DNA from: Snodgrassella alvi
GTDB lineage: Bacteria > Pseudomonadota > Gammaproteobacteria > Burkholderiales > Neisseriaceae
Direction of reading: 5' to 3'
Length of the DNA stretch: 64,000 nucleotides
Assembly: GCF_002777425.1 (NCBI RefSeq)
Contig: NZ_MDVC01000115.1
Location: forward strand, 1-64,000
Shown here: positions 18,865 through 28,240 of the stretch, piece after piece
Numbering within the stretch: the stretch's first letter is position 1
How the letters are laid out: the number at the start of each line of letters is the position of its first letter
The notes under the pieces: model-generated
Databases searched by the model: none
What the model saw: only the letters and a program-made list of their open reading frames with translations
What the model was told of the DNA's origin: nothing
Made by a program: the position numbers and the translations under genes

Positions 18865-20124
18865 ATGACTAACACACCGCAAAACAGACCTGACCAAATC
18901 CCAGAAACTGACCAAAACCAGACTGAAAAACCGTTATCATCCGCCAGCAGTACTGGTAGCGGGCAAACATCCGCACAGGTAGCCGGTAGTCAGGCTGGTT
19001 CGAATCAGACGGCAGGTAGTTCTACAGCAGCAGACAAAAGTAATCCACCTCCTGCCCAGCCAGTAGCCAGCCAGTGGCAACCACCGCAACGCAAATGGTT
19101 TGTTACTGCCATACTGGTACTGATACTGATGCTGGGTATCCTGATGATTCTACGCGCCTGGCAATTACCACCATTTCGCAATTCCATGGTTTCTACCGAT
19201 AATGCCTACGTGCGCGGCCAGACCACAATCATCAGCCCGCAGGTTACTGGATACGTGACTAAAGTATATGTACAGGATTTTGACGACGTTAAAGCCGGCC
19301 AGCCATTAATCCAGATTGATGACCGCATCTATAAACAAAAAGTTGCTGCGGCTGAAGCCGGAATTGGCCTGCAAGACAGTAGTCTGGCCAATTATGAGCA
19401 AAATCGCCGCAGTAAAGAAGCCACACTGGCGGCACGTGCAGCGGATATTGCCAACGCACAGGCACAGCTGGAAAAAGCACAGGCAGACATGGCTCGTGTA
19501 AACATACTGGTAGCCGATGGCTCGTTGTCTTTACGCGAGCGTGACCAGACACGTGCCGCATTGAAACAGGCTCAAACCGGCGTAGCCCAAGCCAAAGCAC
19601 AATATCGTGTGGCTCAGGAAGACTTGAAAAGTACTCATGTCAACAAAAGCGGCCTGAAAGCAAACGTAGATAATGCACACGCTCAACTGGGGCTGGCACA
19701 GATCGACCTGTCCAATACAGTCGTGCGCGCACCTGAAAATGGCCGTTTGAGTGAAATCAGCGTTAAAAACGGCCAGCTGGTGAATGCTGGCACACAATTA
19801 ATGTTTCTGGTACCAGAACGCAAATGGGTAGTAGCCAACTTCAAGGAAGCACAGACAGCTCATATTCGTGTCGGCCAGCCAGCATGGTTTACCGTAGATG
19901 CACTCAATGGTGCCAAAATCAGCGGTACCGTAGAAAAAATTTCTCCTGCTGCCGGTAGTGAATTTTCTGTCATCAAACCGGACACCACCACAGGTAACTT
20001 TGTTAAAGTACCGCAGCGTATTGCCGTACGTATCCGCATAGATAACCATAATGAATTTTTCGAACGCTTGCGCCCGGGCATGTCGGTGGTAGTGAGTATT
20101 GACACAACCAGAGTGAAAGCATGA
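18865..20124 (+). CDS. HlyD/EmrA-family membrane fusion protein
   Basis: A 419-residue periplasmic adaptor joining the MFS pump to the outer-membrane channel. A Ser/Gln/Ala-rich cytoplasmic leader of about 70 residues precedes one membrane span (about 76-95). The lipoyl-type half motif follows (VSTDNAYVRGQTTIISPQVT), then a long alpha-helical hairpin (about 150-265) and the second half motif (NTVVRAPENGRLSEISVKNG). The long low-complexity N-terminal extension is unusual for EmrA. The gene overlaps the next by ATGA. Confidence 0.9.
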   Translation: MTNTPQNRPDQIPETDQNQTEKPLSSASSTGSGQTSAQVAGSQAGSNQTAGSSTAADKSNPPPAQPVASQWQPPQRKWFVTAILVLILMLGILMILRAWQLPPFRNSMVSTDNAYVRGQTTIISPQVTGYVTKVYVQDFDDVKAGQPLIQIDDRIYKQKVAAAEAGIGLQDSSLANYEQNRRSKEATLAARAADIANAQAQLEKAQADMARVNILVADGSLSLRERDQTRAALKQAQTGVAQAKAQYRVAQEDLKSTHVNKSGLKANVDNAHAQLGLAQIDLSNTVVRAPENGRLSEISVKNGQLVNAGTQLMFLVPERKWVVANFKEAQTAHIRVGQPAWFTVDALNGAKISGTVEKISPAAGSEFSVIKPDTTTGNFVKVPQRIAVRIRIDNHNEFFERLRPGMSVVVSIDTTRVKA

Positions 20125-21521
20125 AAGCATCTTTAGTCCAACTTTTTGCACTAACAGCACTCTCCATCTGTGCAAGTGGCTGTATTCCCCGGATTCCGAG
20201 TATTCCGGCAACAGCACGGGTAGAAGCACCGGCACAATGGCACGAACAATATACTCAAACAACACAAAATGCGGATGCACAGTGGTGGACACAACTGAAT
20301 GATCCGGTTTTAGATCAGCTCATCAACGAAGCCCTTGCCAATAACATCGATATTGCTCTGGCACAAACGCGGATACAGGAAGCACTGGCTCAGGAACATG
20401 CCTCGCGCGCTTCATTATTACCCAGTCTCGATGCCAGTGGTGGTACTACCCGGCAAAAAGGCCTGAATGCCTTTGGCATGGCTACCATTACCAGAGTTGA
20501 ACAGCCGGCTTTTCAGGCTGCCTATGAACTGGATATATTTGGTAAAAACCGTAATGCGTTTAAAGCTGGCCATCTAAGCCGGCAGGCTACCGAAATTGCT
20601 GCAGCAGCTACCCGCCTCAGTGTCATTACTACCACAGTTAAATCCTATATTACCCTGCGGGCGCTGGACGAAAAACTGAATCTATTGCAAAAAACACTGG
20701 ATGCACGTCAGCGTGAACTCAAAATTGCCCAGTCCAAGGCCAACGTAGGCTATACCTCACAACTGGAGCTTAATCAGGCACAAGCAGAGTATGCGGCCAC
20801 GCTGCAACAGATTCCGGTGATTCAATCCAGCATCAGCCAGCAGGAGCATGCACTGAGTATGCTGGTAGGCAGTAACAGCCACACTATCGAACGGGGCTTA
20901 TCACTATCTGAACTGCATGCACCAGCCATTCCTGCCATACTGCCTTCCGATCTGATGAAACACCGCCCGGATATCGTGCAGTCATCATTATTACTGGCCG
21001 CCAGTGACGCCAGTCTGGCTTCGGCACAGGCAGAATTTTTACCATCAGTAAAAATCAGTGCCACACTTGGCCGTGTGTTTTCTACTGCACCCATTAAAGA
21101 ACCAGTTAATATATGGAGTATAGGTGGCAGTATACTGGCACCTATCTTTGAAGGAGGTAAAATTCAGGCCAATTTTGACCTGAACGTGGCCAAACGGAAT
21201 GAAGCAGCCTGGAATTATCGCAAAACCGTGCTGACAGCACTAAAAGAAGTCGAAGACCAGCTATCTGCCAGCTATCGCTTACAGCAACAGGAGCAGGCTC
21301 TGGGAATGGAGCATGATGCACTGGCCAATGCCTTGCACCACGCAACCAATCGCTACCGCGCCGGTTATTCTCCCTATCTGGATGTGCTGGATAGCCAGCG
21401 TAATCTGCTTAGTGTGGAAAGCCAGCTTATTCAGAGTAAGGCCGACTATCTGAATGCACAGGTTTCACTGTATCAGGCTTTGGGTGGAGGCTGGACACTA
21501 AACACAATGCCTAACCATTAA
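20121..21521 (+). CDS. Outer membrane efflux channel, NodT/TolC-type lipoprotein
   Basis: A 466-residue channel of the NodT family. The signal peptide has the lipobox ASGC (Cys21), predicting an outer-membrane lipid anchor, followed by two outer membrane efflux repeats rich in Ala/Gln/Leu coiled coil. Conserved sites include AQWWTQLNDPVLDQLI near the start and SYRAGYSP-like RYRAGYSPYLDVLDSQRNLL near the end, typical of the family. It starts inside the stop of the adaptor gene (ATGA), so translation is probably coupled. It forms the exit duct of the tripartite pump. Confidence 0.92.
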   Translation: MKASLVQLFALTALSICASGCIPRIPSIPATARVEAPAQWHEQYTQTTQNADAQWWTQLNDPVLDQLINEALANNIDIALAQTRIQEALAQEHASRASLLPSLDASGGTTRQKGLNAFGMATITRVEQPAFQAAYELDIFGKNRNAFKAGHLSRQATEIAAAATRLSVITTTVKSYITLRALDEKLNLLQKTLDARQRELKIAQSKANVGYTSQLELNQAQAEYAATLQQIPVIQSSISQQEHALSMLVGSNSHTIERGLSLSELHAPAIPAILPSDLMKHRPDIVQSSLLLAASDASLASAQAEFLPSVKISATLGRVFSTAPIKEPVNIWSIGGSILAPIFEGGKIQANFDLNVAKRNEAAWNYRKTVLTALKEVEDQLSASYRLQQQEQALGMEHDALANALHHATNRYRAGYSPYLDVLDSQRNLLSVESQLIQSKADYLNAQVSLYQALGGGWTLNTMPNH

Positions 21522-21666
21522 TCAGCATAAATTCAAATATCATCACAGTCTGTGCAGGCAACGGATACATCTGTCTTCAAAAAAGGCCTGAATATGTCTG
21601 CAAATTTGCTGATCGGCCTGTATGTTAGAATAGCTGTTTTCCAGTATTCAGCTTCGCAGTCTTATC

Positions 21667-22506
21667 ATGTCTATTGCTTCAGAACACATTGACCGGCTCC
21701 TACCCCAGACACAATGCAGGCAATGTGGTTATCAGGGATGTTCTCCATATGCACAAGCGTTAAGCCGGGGTGAGGCTGCCATTAACTTGTGCACCCCGGG
21801 TGGTGCCACGGTCATCAGGGATTTGGCGCAATTACTGAATGTGCCAGTACTGCCTCCTGCCGACCCGCTCAAAGCGGAGCAGCCCAAAGCAATAGCTGTG
21901 ATTGATGAAGCAGAATGCATTGGTTGCACCGCCTGCATCAAAGCTTGTCCGGTTGATGCCATTCTGGGCGCTACCAAACAAATGCACACCGTTATCAGCA
22001 ATGAATGCAGCGGGTGTGAATTATGCATTGAGCCCTGCCCAGTAGACTGTATCAGCATGCAGCCAGTACAAGAACACTGGCTGCCCCGTGCTCGGCAATT
22101 GGCCGAAAATCCACAGGACGAGCGTTTTGCCGCTGCCACACAAGCCAATGCGCGTTTTCAGCACCGCACAGCCCGCCTGCAACGCTTACAACGCGAGAAA
22201 GAACAGCAATTGCATGCACGCCAGCAAAAAACAGCAATTGCAGCCACACCGGCAACCAAATCAGCCAGTAGCATCAATCCGGCCGCACTGATTGCCAAAG
22301 CCATGGCCAAAGCACAAACCCAGCAGTTACAACGGCGCGTTCCCGACAATCAGGACTCATTCCAGCAACAGCAAATCGCCAAGGCTCAGGAGCAAGCCAG
22401 TTATCGCCGTGCGATGCGTGATTTACAATATGGCAGCGAACAGCAGAAAGCTGATGCACTTGTCTGGTTACGTTTATATAAGCAACAGCGCGAATCCCAG
22501 CAATAA
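21667..22506 (+). CDS. rnfB: RnfB-like iron-sulfur protein, solitary
   Basis: A 279-residue protein with the RnfB Fe-S motif (Cys17, Cys20, Cys25, Cys42) followed by two 4Fe-4S ferredoxin motifs ([12 protein letters not shown] and [12 protein letters not shown]). The C-terminal part (about 150-279) is a long Gln/Ala/Lys-rich, probably helical tail. It lacks the N-terminal membrane span of true RnfB, and no rnfA, C, D, G or E is next to it, so it probably acts as a soluble ferredoxin-like carrier rather than as part of the ion-pumping complex. It probably transfers electrons in the cytoplasm; the partner is unknown. Confidence 0.85.
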   Translation: MSIASEHIDRLLPQTQCRQCGYQGCSPYAQALSRGEAAINLCTPGGATVIRDLAQLLNVPVLPPADPLKAEQPKAIAVIDEAECIGCTACIKACPVDAILGATKQMHTVISNECSGCELCIEPCPVDCISMQPVQEHWLPRARQLAENPQDERFAAATQANARFQHRTARLQRLQREKEQQLHARQQKTAIAATPATKSASSINPAALIAKAMAKAQTQQLQRRVPDNQDSFQQQQIAKAQEQASYRRAMRDLQYGSEQQKADALVWLRLYKQQRESQQ

Positions 22507-22595
22507 TGCACTTAGTCTGATAAAATCAAAAAAAATGATAAACTTACAAGTTATAATCAATATTAATTAATAACCTAACCTGATGAAATTCTAAA

Positions 22596-23039
22596 ATGAA
22601 GAAGCTAAAATTGATTCTGGCATGCGTAGCTACTCTGCTTGTGCTTAATGCCTGTGCTTTTGCATACAAGCCCAATACCAAGTATTTATCCGGTAACTGG
22701 CAAATTCGTACTCTGAATGGCGAACCCACGCCTGATGCGTCTTCACGCATTCGTTTTGACCCTAATACCCATCAATACTTTGCTTATTTTGGCTGTAACC
22801 AGATAAATGGTACTTATCGCGATTTTCGCCATACCCTGCACTTAAGCCGGCCATTTGGTATCAACAAATTGTGTTCCAATATTGAAGATGAACGCACCGG
22901 CACGGGCACACTGGGTTTCGTTGACTCATGGCGCATTATTAATGACTCTATTGGTGTACGCTTACAATTACTGGATAAAAACCGCTATGTTCGGGTAGAG
23001 GCACGTTTACTACCAGAAACTGACAATAAAAAGAAATAA
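22596..23039 (+). CDS. META-domain lipoprotein (HslJ-like)
   Basis: A 147-residue exported protein. The signal peptide ends in LNAC (Cys20), a lipobox, so it is probably lipid-anchored. The rest fits a META/HslJ fold: LSGNWQIRTLNGEPTP at the start, FGCNQINGTYRD in the middle and a C-terminal LLDKNRYVRVEARL strand region. META proteins are linked to stress and envelope functions without a known reaction. It is convergent with fumC and shares a bidirectional terminator with it. Confidence 0.65.
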   Translation: MKKLKLILACVATLLVLNACAFAYKPNTKYLSGNWQIRTLNGEPTPDASSRIRFDPNTHQYFAYFGCNQINGTYRDFRHTLHLSRPFGINKLCSNIEDERTGTGTLGFVDSWRIINDSIGVRLQLLDKNRYVRVEARLLPETDNKKK

Positions 23040-23113
23040 AATCTGGTGATAGCAGGAACGCATAACACAAAACAAAGCAGCCCAATTTTGTATTACCGAA
23101 AAGCGTCCCAACA

Positions 23114-23150
23114 AAAAGCCACATTGAATATTCATTACAATGTGGCTTTT
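23114..23150. terminator. Bidirectional terminator between the META gene and fumC
   Basis: A 13-bp stem (aaaagccacattg / caatgtggctttt) with an 11-base loop and A/T tracts both sides, between convergent genes. Confidence 0.87.
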
Positions 23151-23166
23151 TAGCTAGCTTACAACA

Positions 23167-24555
23167 TTAATGCGGAGCAATCATATCTTCAGGAATTACC
23201 CATTTATCAAATTCTTCCGCAGTCAGAAAGCCAAGCTCAATCGCAGCCTGTTTCAGGCTGGTATTTTGTGCATAAGCGGTTTTGGCAATCTTAGCAGCCT
23301 TTTCATAGCCAATATGGCGATTCAAGGCAGTAACCAGCATCAGTGAATGATGCAAATTGGCATCAATTTTTTCACGTACCGGTTCAATTCCTTCTGCACA
23401 GCGCAGATTAAAGCTATTGCATGCATCTGCCAGTAAACGCACTGATTGCAGAATATTAAACACCAGCACCGGCATGAACACATTCAGTTCAAAATTACCG
23501 GAAGCACCTGCTACAGTAATTGTCGCATCGTTACCCATCACCTGTGCAGCCACCATAGTCATCGCTTCACACTGGGTTGGATTTACTTTACCCGGCATAA
23601 TACTTGAGCCTGGCTCATTGGCCGGAATGGTGATTTCACCAATACCACAGCGCGGGCCACTGGCCAGCCAGCGGATATCATTGGCAATCTTGTTCAGACT
23701 TACAGCCAGCGTTTTCAGGCTGCCTGAAGCAAATACCACAGCATCCCGTCCGGCGAGGGCTTCAAATTTATTGGGTGCGGTAACAAATGGCAAACCTGTC
23801 AGTTCTGCCAGTTTTGCCGCAGCCTTTTCAGCATATTGAGGATGGCTGTTCAGGCCGGTACCCACGGCTGTACCGCCCAATGGCAATTCATACAACCAAT
23901 GCAATGCCTGCTGCAAACGTGCCAGGCCATGATCCAGCTGGCTGACATAACCACTGAATTCCTGCCCTAGTGTTAACGGTGTTGCATCCTGCAAATGGGT
24001 ACGGCCAATCTTAACAATATCTTTAAAAGCTTCAGCTTTAGCAGCCAGCGTATCACGTAGAGCCTGCACAGTAGGGATCAGATGCTGGTTAATCTGAATG
24101 GCAGTAGCAACATGAATAGCAGTCGGAAATGAATCATTGGTAGACTGGGCATGATTCACATGATCATTCGGATGCACCGGTTTATAGCTGCCGCGCGGCT
24201 GGCCAGCAATTTCATTGGCCACATTGGCCAGAACTTCATTCATATTCATATTGCTCTGAGTGCCAGAACCGGTTTGCCATACGACCAATGGAAACTGGTC
24301 AGCCAGCTCGCCTGCCAGAATACGTTCAGCTGCCTGCACAATCAGACCGGCACATTCATCACTGATGCGTCCAAGCTGCTGATTGGTTAATGCAGCCGCC
24401 TTTTTAACCAGAGCCATCGCCTGGATCATCGCTGGTGGCAAGGTTTCACCGCCAATGTCAAAATTCTGTAGGCTACGCTGAGTTTGCGCACCCCAATAAA
24501 CATTTTCAGATACAGCGATTTCACCCATGCTGTCATGTTCAATACGTGTATTCAT
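23167..24555 (-). CDS. fumC: Fumarate hydratase class II
   Basis: Interconverts fumarate and malate in the TCA cycle; oxygen-stable and iron-free. The 462-residue length is normal. The superfamily signature [13 protein letters not shown] is intact, as are [12 protein letters not shown] and [16 protein letters not shown] carrying the catalytic His. In this window it can supply fumarate from malate to the flavin reductase at 35298, if that enzyme uses fumarate. A single-gene unit with a terminator shared with the META gene. Confidence 0.96.
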   Translation of the reverse strand: MNTRIEHDSMGEIAVSENVYWGAQTQRSLQNFDIGGETLPPAMIQAMALVKKAAALTNQQLGRISDECAGLIVQAAERILAGELADQFPLVVWQTGSGTQSNMNMNEVLANVANEIAGQPRGSYKPVHPNDHVNHAQSTNDSFPTAIHVATAIQINQHLIPTVQALRDTLAAKAEAFKDIVKIGRTHLQDATPLTLGQEFSGYVSQLDHGLARLQQALHWLYELPLGGTAVGTGLNSHPQYAEKAAAKLAELTGLPFVTAPNKFEALAGRDAVVFASGSLKTLAVSLNKIANDIRWLASGPRCGIGEITIPANEPGSSIMPGKVNPTQCEAMTMVAAQVMGNDATITVAGASGNFELNVFMPVLVFNILQSVRLLADACNSFNLRCAEGIEPVREKIDANLHHSLMLVTALNRHIGYEKAAKIAKTAYAQNTSLKQAAIELGFLTAEEFDKWVIPEDMIAPH

Positions 24556-24940
24556 ATCGTCTCCATGATTGTTTGCTCATTATTCTTCAAATAAAAACAA
24601 TAATTTGCATACCAGTCAGGTATTAATTACATTCCCAGACCCTCTAGAATATACTTAATCCCCATTTCTATTATAAGCAGGCTTAATTGTGCAGTGATTC
24701 AACCAACTTAGCCACCAATTTATTGCATTTATAAACAGATGTTAATACAAGAATAGGATTTTATTATTAATTTTTATGATAATTTACTAATATATACCAA
24801 AGTAGTTTTTTGCTGTACAGCCTGAGTGCTCAGTCAGCAGGTAAAAGATCAAATCGCCAATGTCTATATAAATCAAAATAACAATACGCTAACGAGTTTG
24901 TGGCAGAATAGAAATCTGGTAAACAACAAAAGCATAAGTA
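24556..24940. other. Divergent promoter region of fumC and the antiporter gene
   Basis: 385 AT-rich bases with no open frame of note. Both genes should have promoters here. I see no FNR-type palindrome or other clear operator. Confidence 0.5.
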
Positions 24941-26707
24941 ATGGATATAGCCTTTCAGTTTTCAGCATTACTGGCACTGGGCATGGGCGCACAATGGCTG
25001 GCTTGGTATCTGAAACAACCATCCGTACTGTTTCTGCTGTTTGCCGGCATCATCATTGGTCCTGTACTGGGCTGGTTTCAACCTGATGTCGTGATGGGAA
25101 ACCTGCTTTTTCCCTGCATTTCACTTGGTGTAGCCATTATTCTGTTTGAGGGTGCCCTCACCCTGCAATTTCATGAAATCAGCCAGCATGGACGCATTGT
25201 TCAGAATCTGGTCACACTGGGTGCACTGATAACCATCGCCGTGTTATCACTGGCTGCATACTGGCTGTTTAAGCTGGATTTGCGCGTAGCCATACTGTTT
25301 GGTGCCCTTGTCTGCGTTACTGGCCCGACAGTTATTGCACCAATGCTGCGCAGTGTGCGTCCGCGTAATCAAATTGCCAATATCCTGCGCTGGGAAGGGA
25401 TTATTATCGATCCGATTGGCGCTATTGCAGTAGTGCTGGTGTATGAATACATCGTTTCCAACGGGCACGAAAACTCACTGCTACTTTTCAGCAAAATTGT
25501 GCTTGTGGCCATCATCTGCGGTGGTTTGGGTGCTGTGTTTCTGGCCAATGCCATCAAGCGCTACTGGTTGCCCGAATACATGCGCAATGTAGTGACCTTT
25601 GCTTTTGTGCTCACTGTATTTTCCCTATCCAATTATCTGGAAAGCCAGTCCGGTCTGTTAACCGTTACCATCTTGGGGCTGGCACTGGCCAACTGGCCAC
25701 AATTCCCCCGACAAAGCATACTGGCCTTTAACGAATCCCTCACCCTATTATTTATTCCTACCTTATTTATTATTCTGGCTGCACGCATGGATGTGGCAGC
25801 ACTGCTGGGGCTGGGCTGGCATGGTTTAGCCTTATTATTCATCGCCATGTTTGTTGCCCGCCCCCTAGCCGTATGGTTTTCATCTATCCATTCCGGCTTA
25901 AGCGTACAGGAAAAGCTGATGATAAGCTGGATTGGGCCACGTGGTATCGTCGCTGCATCCATTGCTTCACTGTTTGCGCTACGCCTGCAAAATCAACATT
26001 TAGCTGGAACCGAACTGCTGGCACCGATGGTTTTTCTGATCATTATCGGTACAGTGCTGATTCAGGGCTTAGGTGCAAAAACCATTGCCAGCCTACTCAA
26101 GGTACGCGAGCCGGGTAATAATGGCGTACTGATTGTTGGCAGCAATGAAGTAGCCCTTATGCTGGCCAATACCCTCAAACAACTGAATATCGATGTTTTA
26201 GTGGCCGATTATCACTATGTACAGATTGCCCGGGCACGCATGCAGGGGCTGCGAACCTATTTTGGCAATCCCGTTTCAGAAAACGCACAAACCCAGCTGG
26301 ACCTGATTGGCATCGGCCACCTGTTTGCCGTAAGCCGTGATAAAGAACTGAACACCTTATGTGAGCTACAGTTTCGGCATGAATTTGGAGAACAGAATAT
26401 TTACCGCATCCGTTTTGCCGAAGAGCAGGATTTAACTTCCCGCGCACAAAAACAGCATCAGTACGTATTCCGCCAACTGTTTGAAAAAGATGTTACTTTC
26501 AGCAGACTGGAAAATATGCTCAATAAACAGGCAAGGATTAAAATTACCAATATTACTGCTGCCTATGATTATCAACAGTACTGCCACGATCATCCGCAGG
26601 CAATACCCCTGTTTCTTCAGGATAAAAACAATACTCTATCTATCATCAGTACTGAATTTCAGCCTGCTATGGCGATTGGCAAAAGACTGATTGCACTGGA
26701 TTATTAG
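24941..26707 (+). CDS. CPA1-family Na+/H+ antiporter with TrkA-N domain
   Basis: A 588-residue inner-membrane cation/proton exchanger. Residues 1-400 contain about 12-13 hydrophobic segments with the CPA1 motifs ILFEGALTLQF, CVTGPTVIAPML (ion site region) and SWIGPRGIVAASIASLFAL. Residues 405-540 form a Rossmann-type RCK/TrkA-N domain (GVLIVGSNEVALMLANTLKQ), which usually binds a nucleotide and gates transport. It should maintain pH and Na+/K+ balance. Gene order gives no partner. The Shine-Dalgarno sequence is weak. Confidence 0.9.
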   Translation: MDIAFQFSALLALGMGAQWLAWYLKQPSVLFLLFAGIIIGPVLGWFQPDVVMGNLLFPCISLGVAIILFEGALTLQFHEISQHGRIVQNLVTLGALITIAVLSLAAYWLFKLDLRVAILFGALVCVTGPTVIAPMLRSVRPRNQIANILRWEGIIIDPIGAIAVVLVYEYIVSNGHENSLLLFSKIVLVAIICGGLGAVFLANAIKRYWLPEYMRNVVTFAFVLTVFSLSNYLESQSGLLTVTILGLALANWPQFPRQSILAFNESLTLLFIPTLFIILAARMDVAALLGLGWHGLALLFIAMFVARPLAVWFSSIHSGLSVQEKLMISWIGPRGIVAASIASLFALRLQNQHLAGTELLAPMVFLIIIGTVLIQGLGAKTIASLLKVREPGNNGVLIVGSNEVALMLANTLKQLNIDVLVADYHYVQIARARMQGLRTYFGNPVSENAQTQLDLIGIGHLFAVSRDKELNTLCELQFRHEFGEQNIYRIRFAEEQDLTSRAQKQHQYVFRQLFEKDVTFSRLENMLNKQARIKITNITAAYDYQQYCHDHPQAIPLFLQDKNNTLSIISTEFQPAMAIGKRLIALDY

Positions 26708-26877
26708 CAGAGAACAACAGTAGCCTATGTTTTGAAAATACAGCTGTAACTCACAATCAGCAAATATAAATTCAAAAAATAATAGCAGGTAAACAGCACT
26801 TAAATTAAATTTTACTTAATAACCATATTTACACGAAAATCATTTTCGCCATACAAATATGAGCATGATAGGTACTA

Positions 26878-28119
26878 TTAATTCTTCTCATGTAATATCG
26901 ATTCAAAAGCTTTCAGGCGTTTATGAATTGATAAGAGCTCAATAATGGTTTTCCATGAATTAATCAGATACTGAAATGATTCACGCACATTATTAAACAC
27001 ATTAATAATCTGGTTAATCAATCCGAGCGTCATCGTACCCGCAGCGATAGACGGTGATAACATAACCAGACCAAACAGCCCGTCTAGCTGTAAATACCAA
27101 GTGCTCACCATATTGAAATAAGCATAGTGGAAATACAAACGATAGTAATTAATCCGCACCCGCTCAAAAAGCTGTTTCAGGGTAGCAGGCTGGGCACGTT
27201 CACCATGATCTTCCCCATACACCAGCTCCTTGCGGTAGGCCGCTTCCACTTTCTGATTATTGTACTGAAGACCGGGCAACTTAATGCCCACTACCATCAG
27301 CAATACCGTACCGAACAATGACCAGCCCAATGCCGCCCAGACCAGCGAGTATTTAATTTCACCAATCAAGGGTAATACTGGTACATGGCTGGATAGCTGA
27401 AACAAAATCGGTAAAAATGCAATCAGTACCATCACTGCTCGTACCAGACTCACACTCAGCTCTTCCACAATCGTGGCAAAGCGCATGGTATCTTCCTGAA
27501 CACGTTGAGAAGCACCCTCAACAGTACGTAATTTTGGCCAGTGATCAATGTAATACTGATTCATGGCTGTACGCCAGCGAAATACATAATGGCTGACAAA
27601 AAAAGCATTCAGCATAATCACGGTTACCGCTACCATCGCAATCAGCAGAAAAGTGAGCATATTCTGATAAATATGATTGATTGGCCCGCCACCACTGCCG
27701 AGCATCTTCTGAATCATATCCCAGAATGGGCCATACCAGGCATTGATGGTTACATTTACCTGCACATTAAACCAGATATTGAACAGGATTAAGGCCGAAC
27801 CCCATATTGACCAGCGCTGCCATGGATGCCGTGCCACCACTGACCAGAAAACAGCAAAAATGGTTGTAGCCAGTACAAACCAGATATAAAACCACAGAAA
27901 TCCGGGCGACCAGAAACGCGACAGACCAATAGCCAGAGGTTTATCCGCATAGCCCTGCGGCCAACCAAACCACTCACCTGCCGCTTTACCACCCGCATAC
28001 CAGAGAGCAATATTCAGACCAATCCACAAGATAGCAGACAGGAAAAACCAACGGGGCTTCGGGAAAAATGACTGAAACACAATTTCATCCTGATAAAATA
28101 ACTGCCGGTTGAGAGACAA
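26878..28119 (-). CDS. sbmA: SbmA/BacA-type peptide antibiotic transporter
   Basis: A 413-residue inner-membrane importer. It aligns by eye with E. coli SbmA along its length: [15 protein letters not shown] near the start, [12 protein letters not shown], and [18 protein letters not shown]. SbmA/BacA proteins use the proton gradient to bring in proline-rich host peptides, microcins and other peptides, and BacA is needed for chronic symbiosis in rhizobia. No ATP-binding domain is present, as in SbmA. The start looks like TTG at 28119 with a poor Shine-Dalgarno sequence; no in-frame ATG lies upstream or near it, so the exact start is uncertain. Confidence 0.92.
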   Translation of the reverse strand: MSLNRQLFYQDEIVFQSFFPKPRWFFLSAILWIGLNIALWYAGGKAAGEWFGWPQGYADKPLAIGLSRFWSPGFLWFYIWFVLATTIFAVFWSVVARHPWQRWSIWGSALILFNIWFNVQVNVTINAWYGPFWDMIQKMLGSGGGPINHIYQNMLTFLLIAMVAVTVIMLNAFFVSHYVFRWRTAMNQYYIDHWPKLRTVEGASQRVQEDTMRFATIVEELSVSLVRAVMVLIAFLPILFQLSSHVPVLPLIGEIKYSLVWAALGWSLFGTVLLMVVGIKLPGLQYNNQKVEAAYRKELVYGEDHGERAQPATLKQLFERVRINYYRLYFHYAYFNMVSTWYLQLDGLFGLVMLSPSIAAGTMTLGLINQIINVFNNVRESFQYLINSWKTIIELLSIHKRLKAFESILHEKN

Positions 28120-28240
28120 AATATTTATGGTTTTAAACTATGTTAGCTAGTGCTTGCTTCGGCCACAATGCTTACACAACCACACTGATTGTAAATCAGC
28201 TATTAAATAGTGACTTTTATACAAAGTCAATTAATATAAT

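Noticed and set aside
17171-21521. Complete pump named as EmrAB-TolC or FarAB-MtrE
   Set aside because: Architecture fits, but the MFS subunit lacks the usual EmrB start motif and no regulator is present, so a specific name is not justified.
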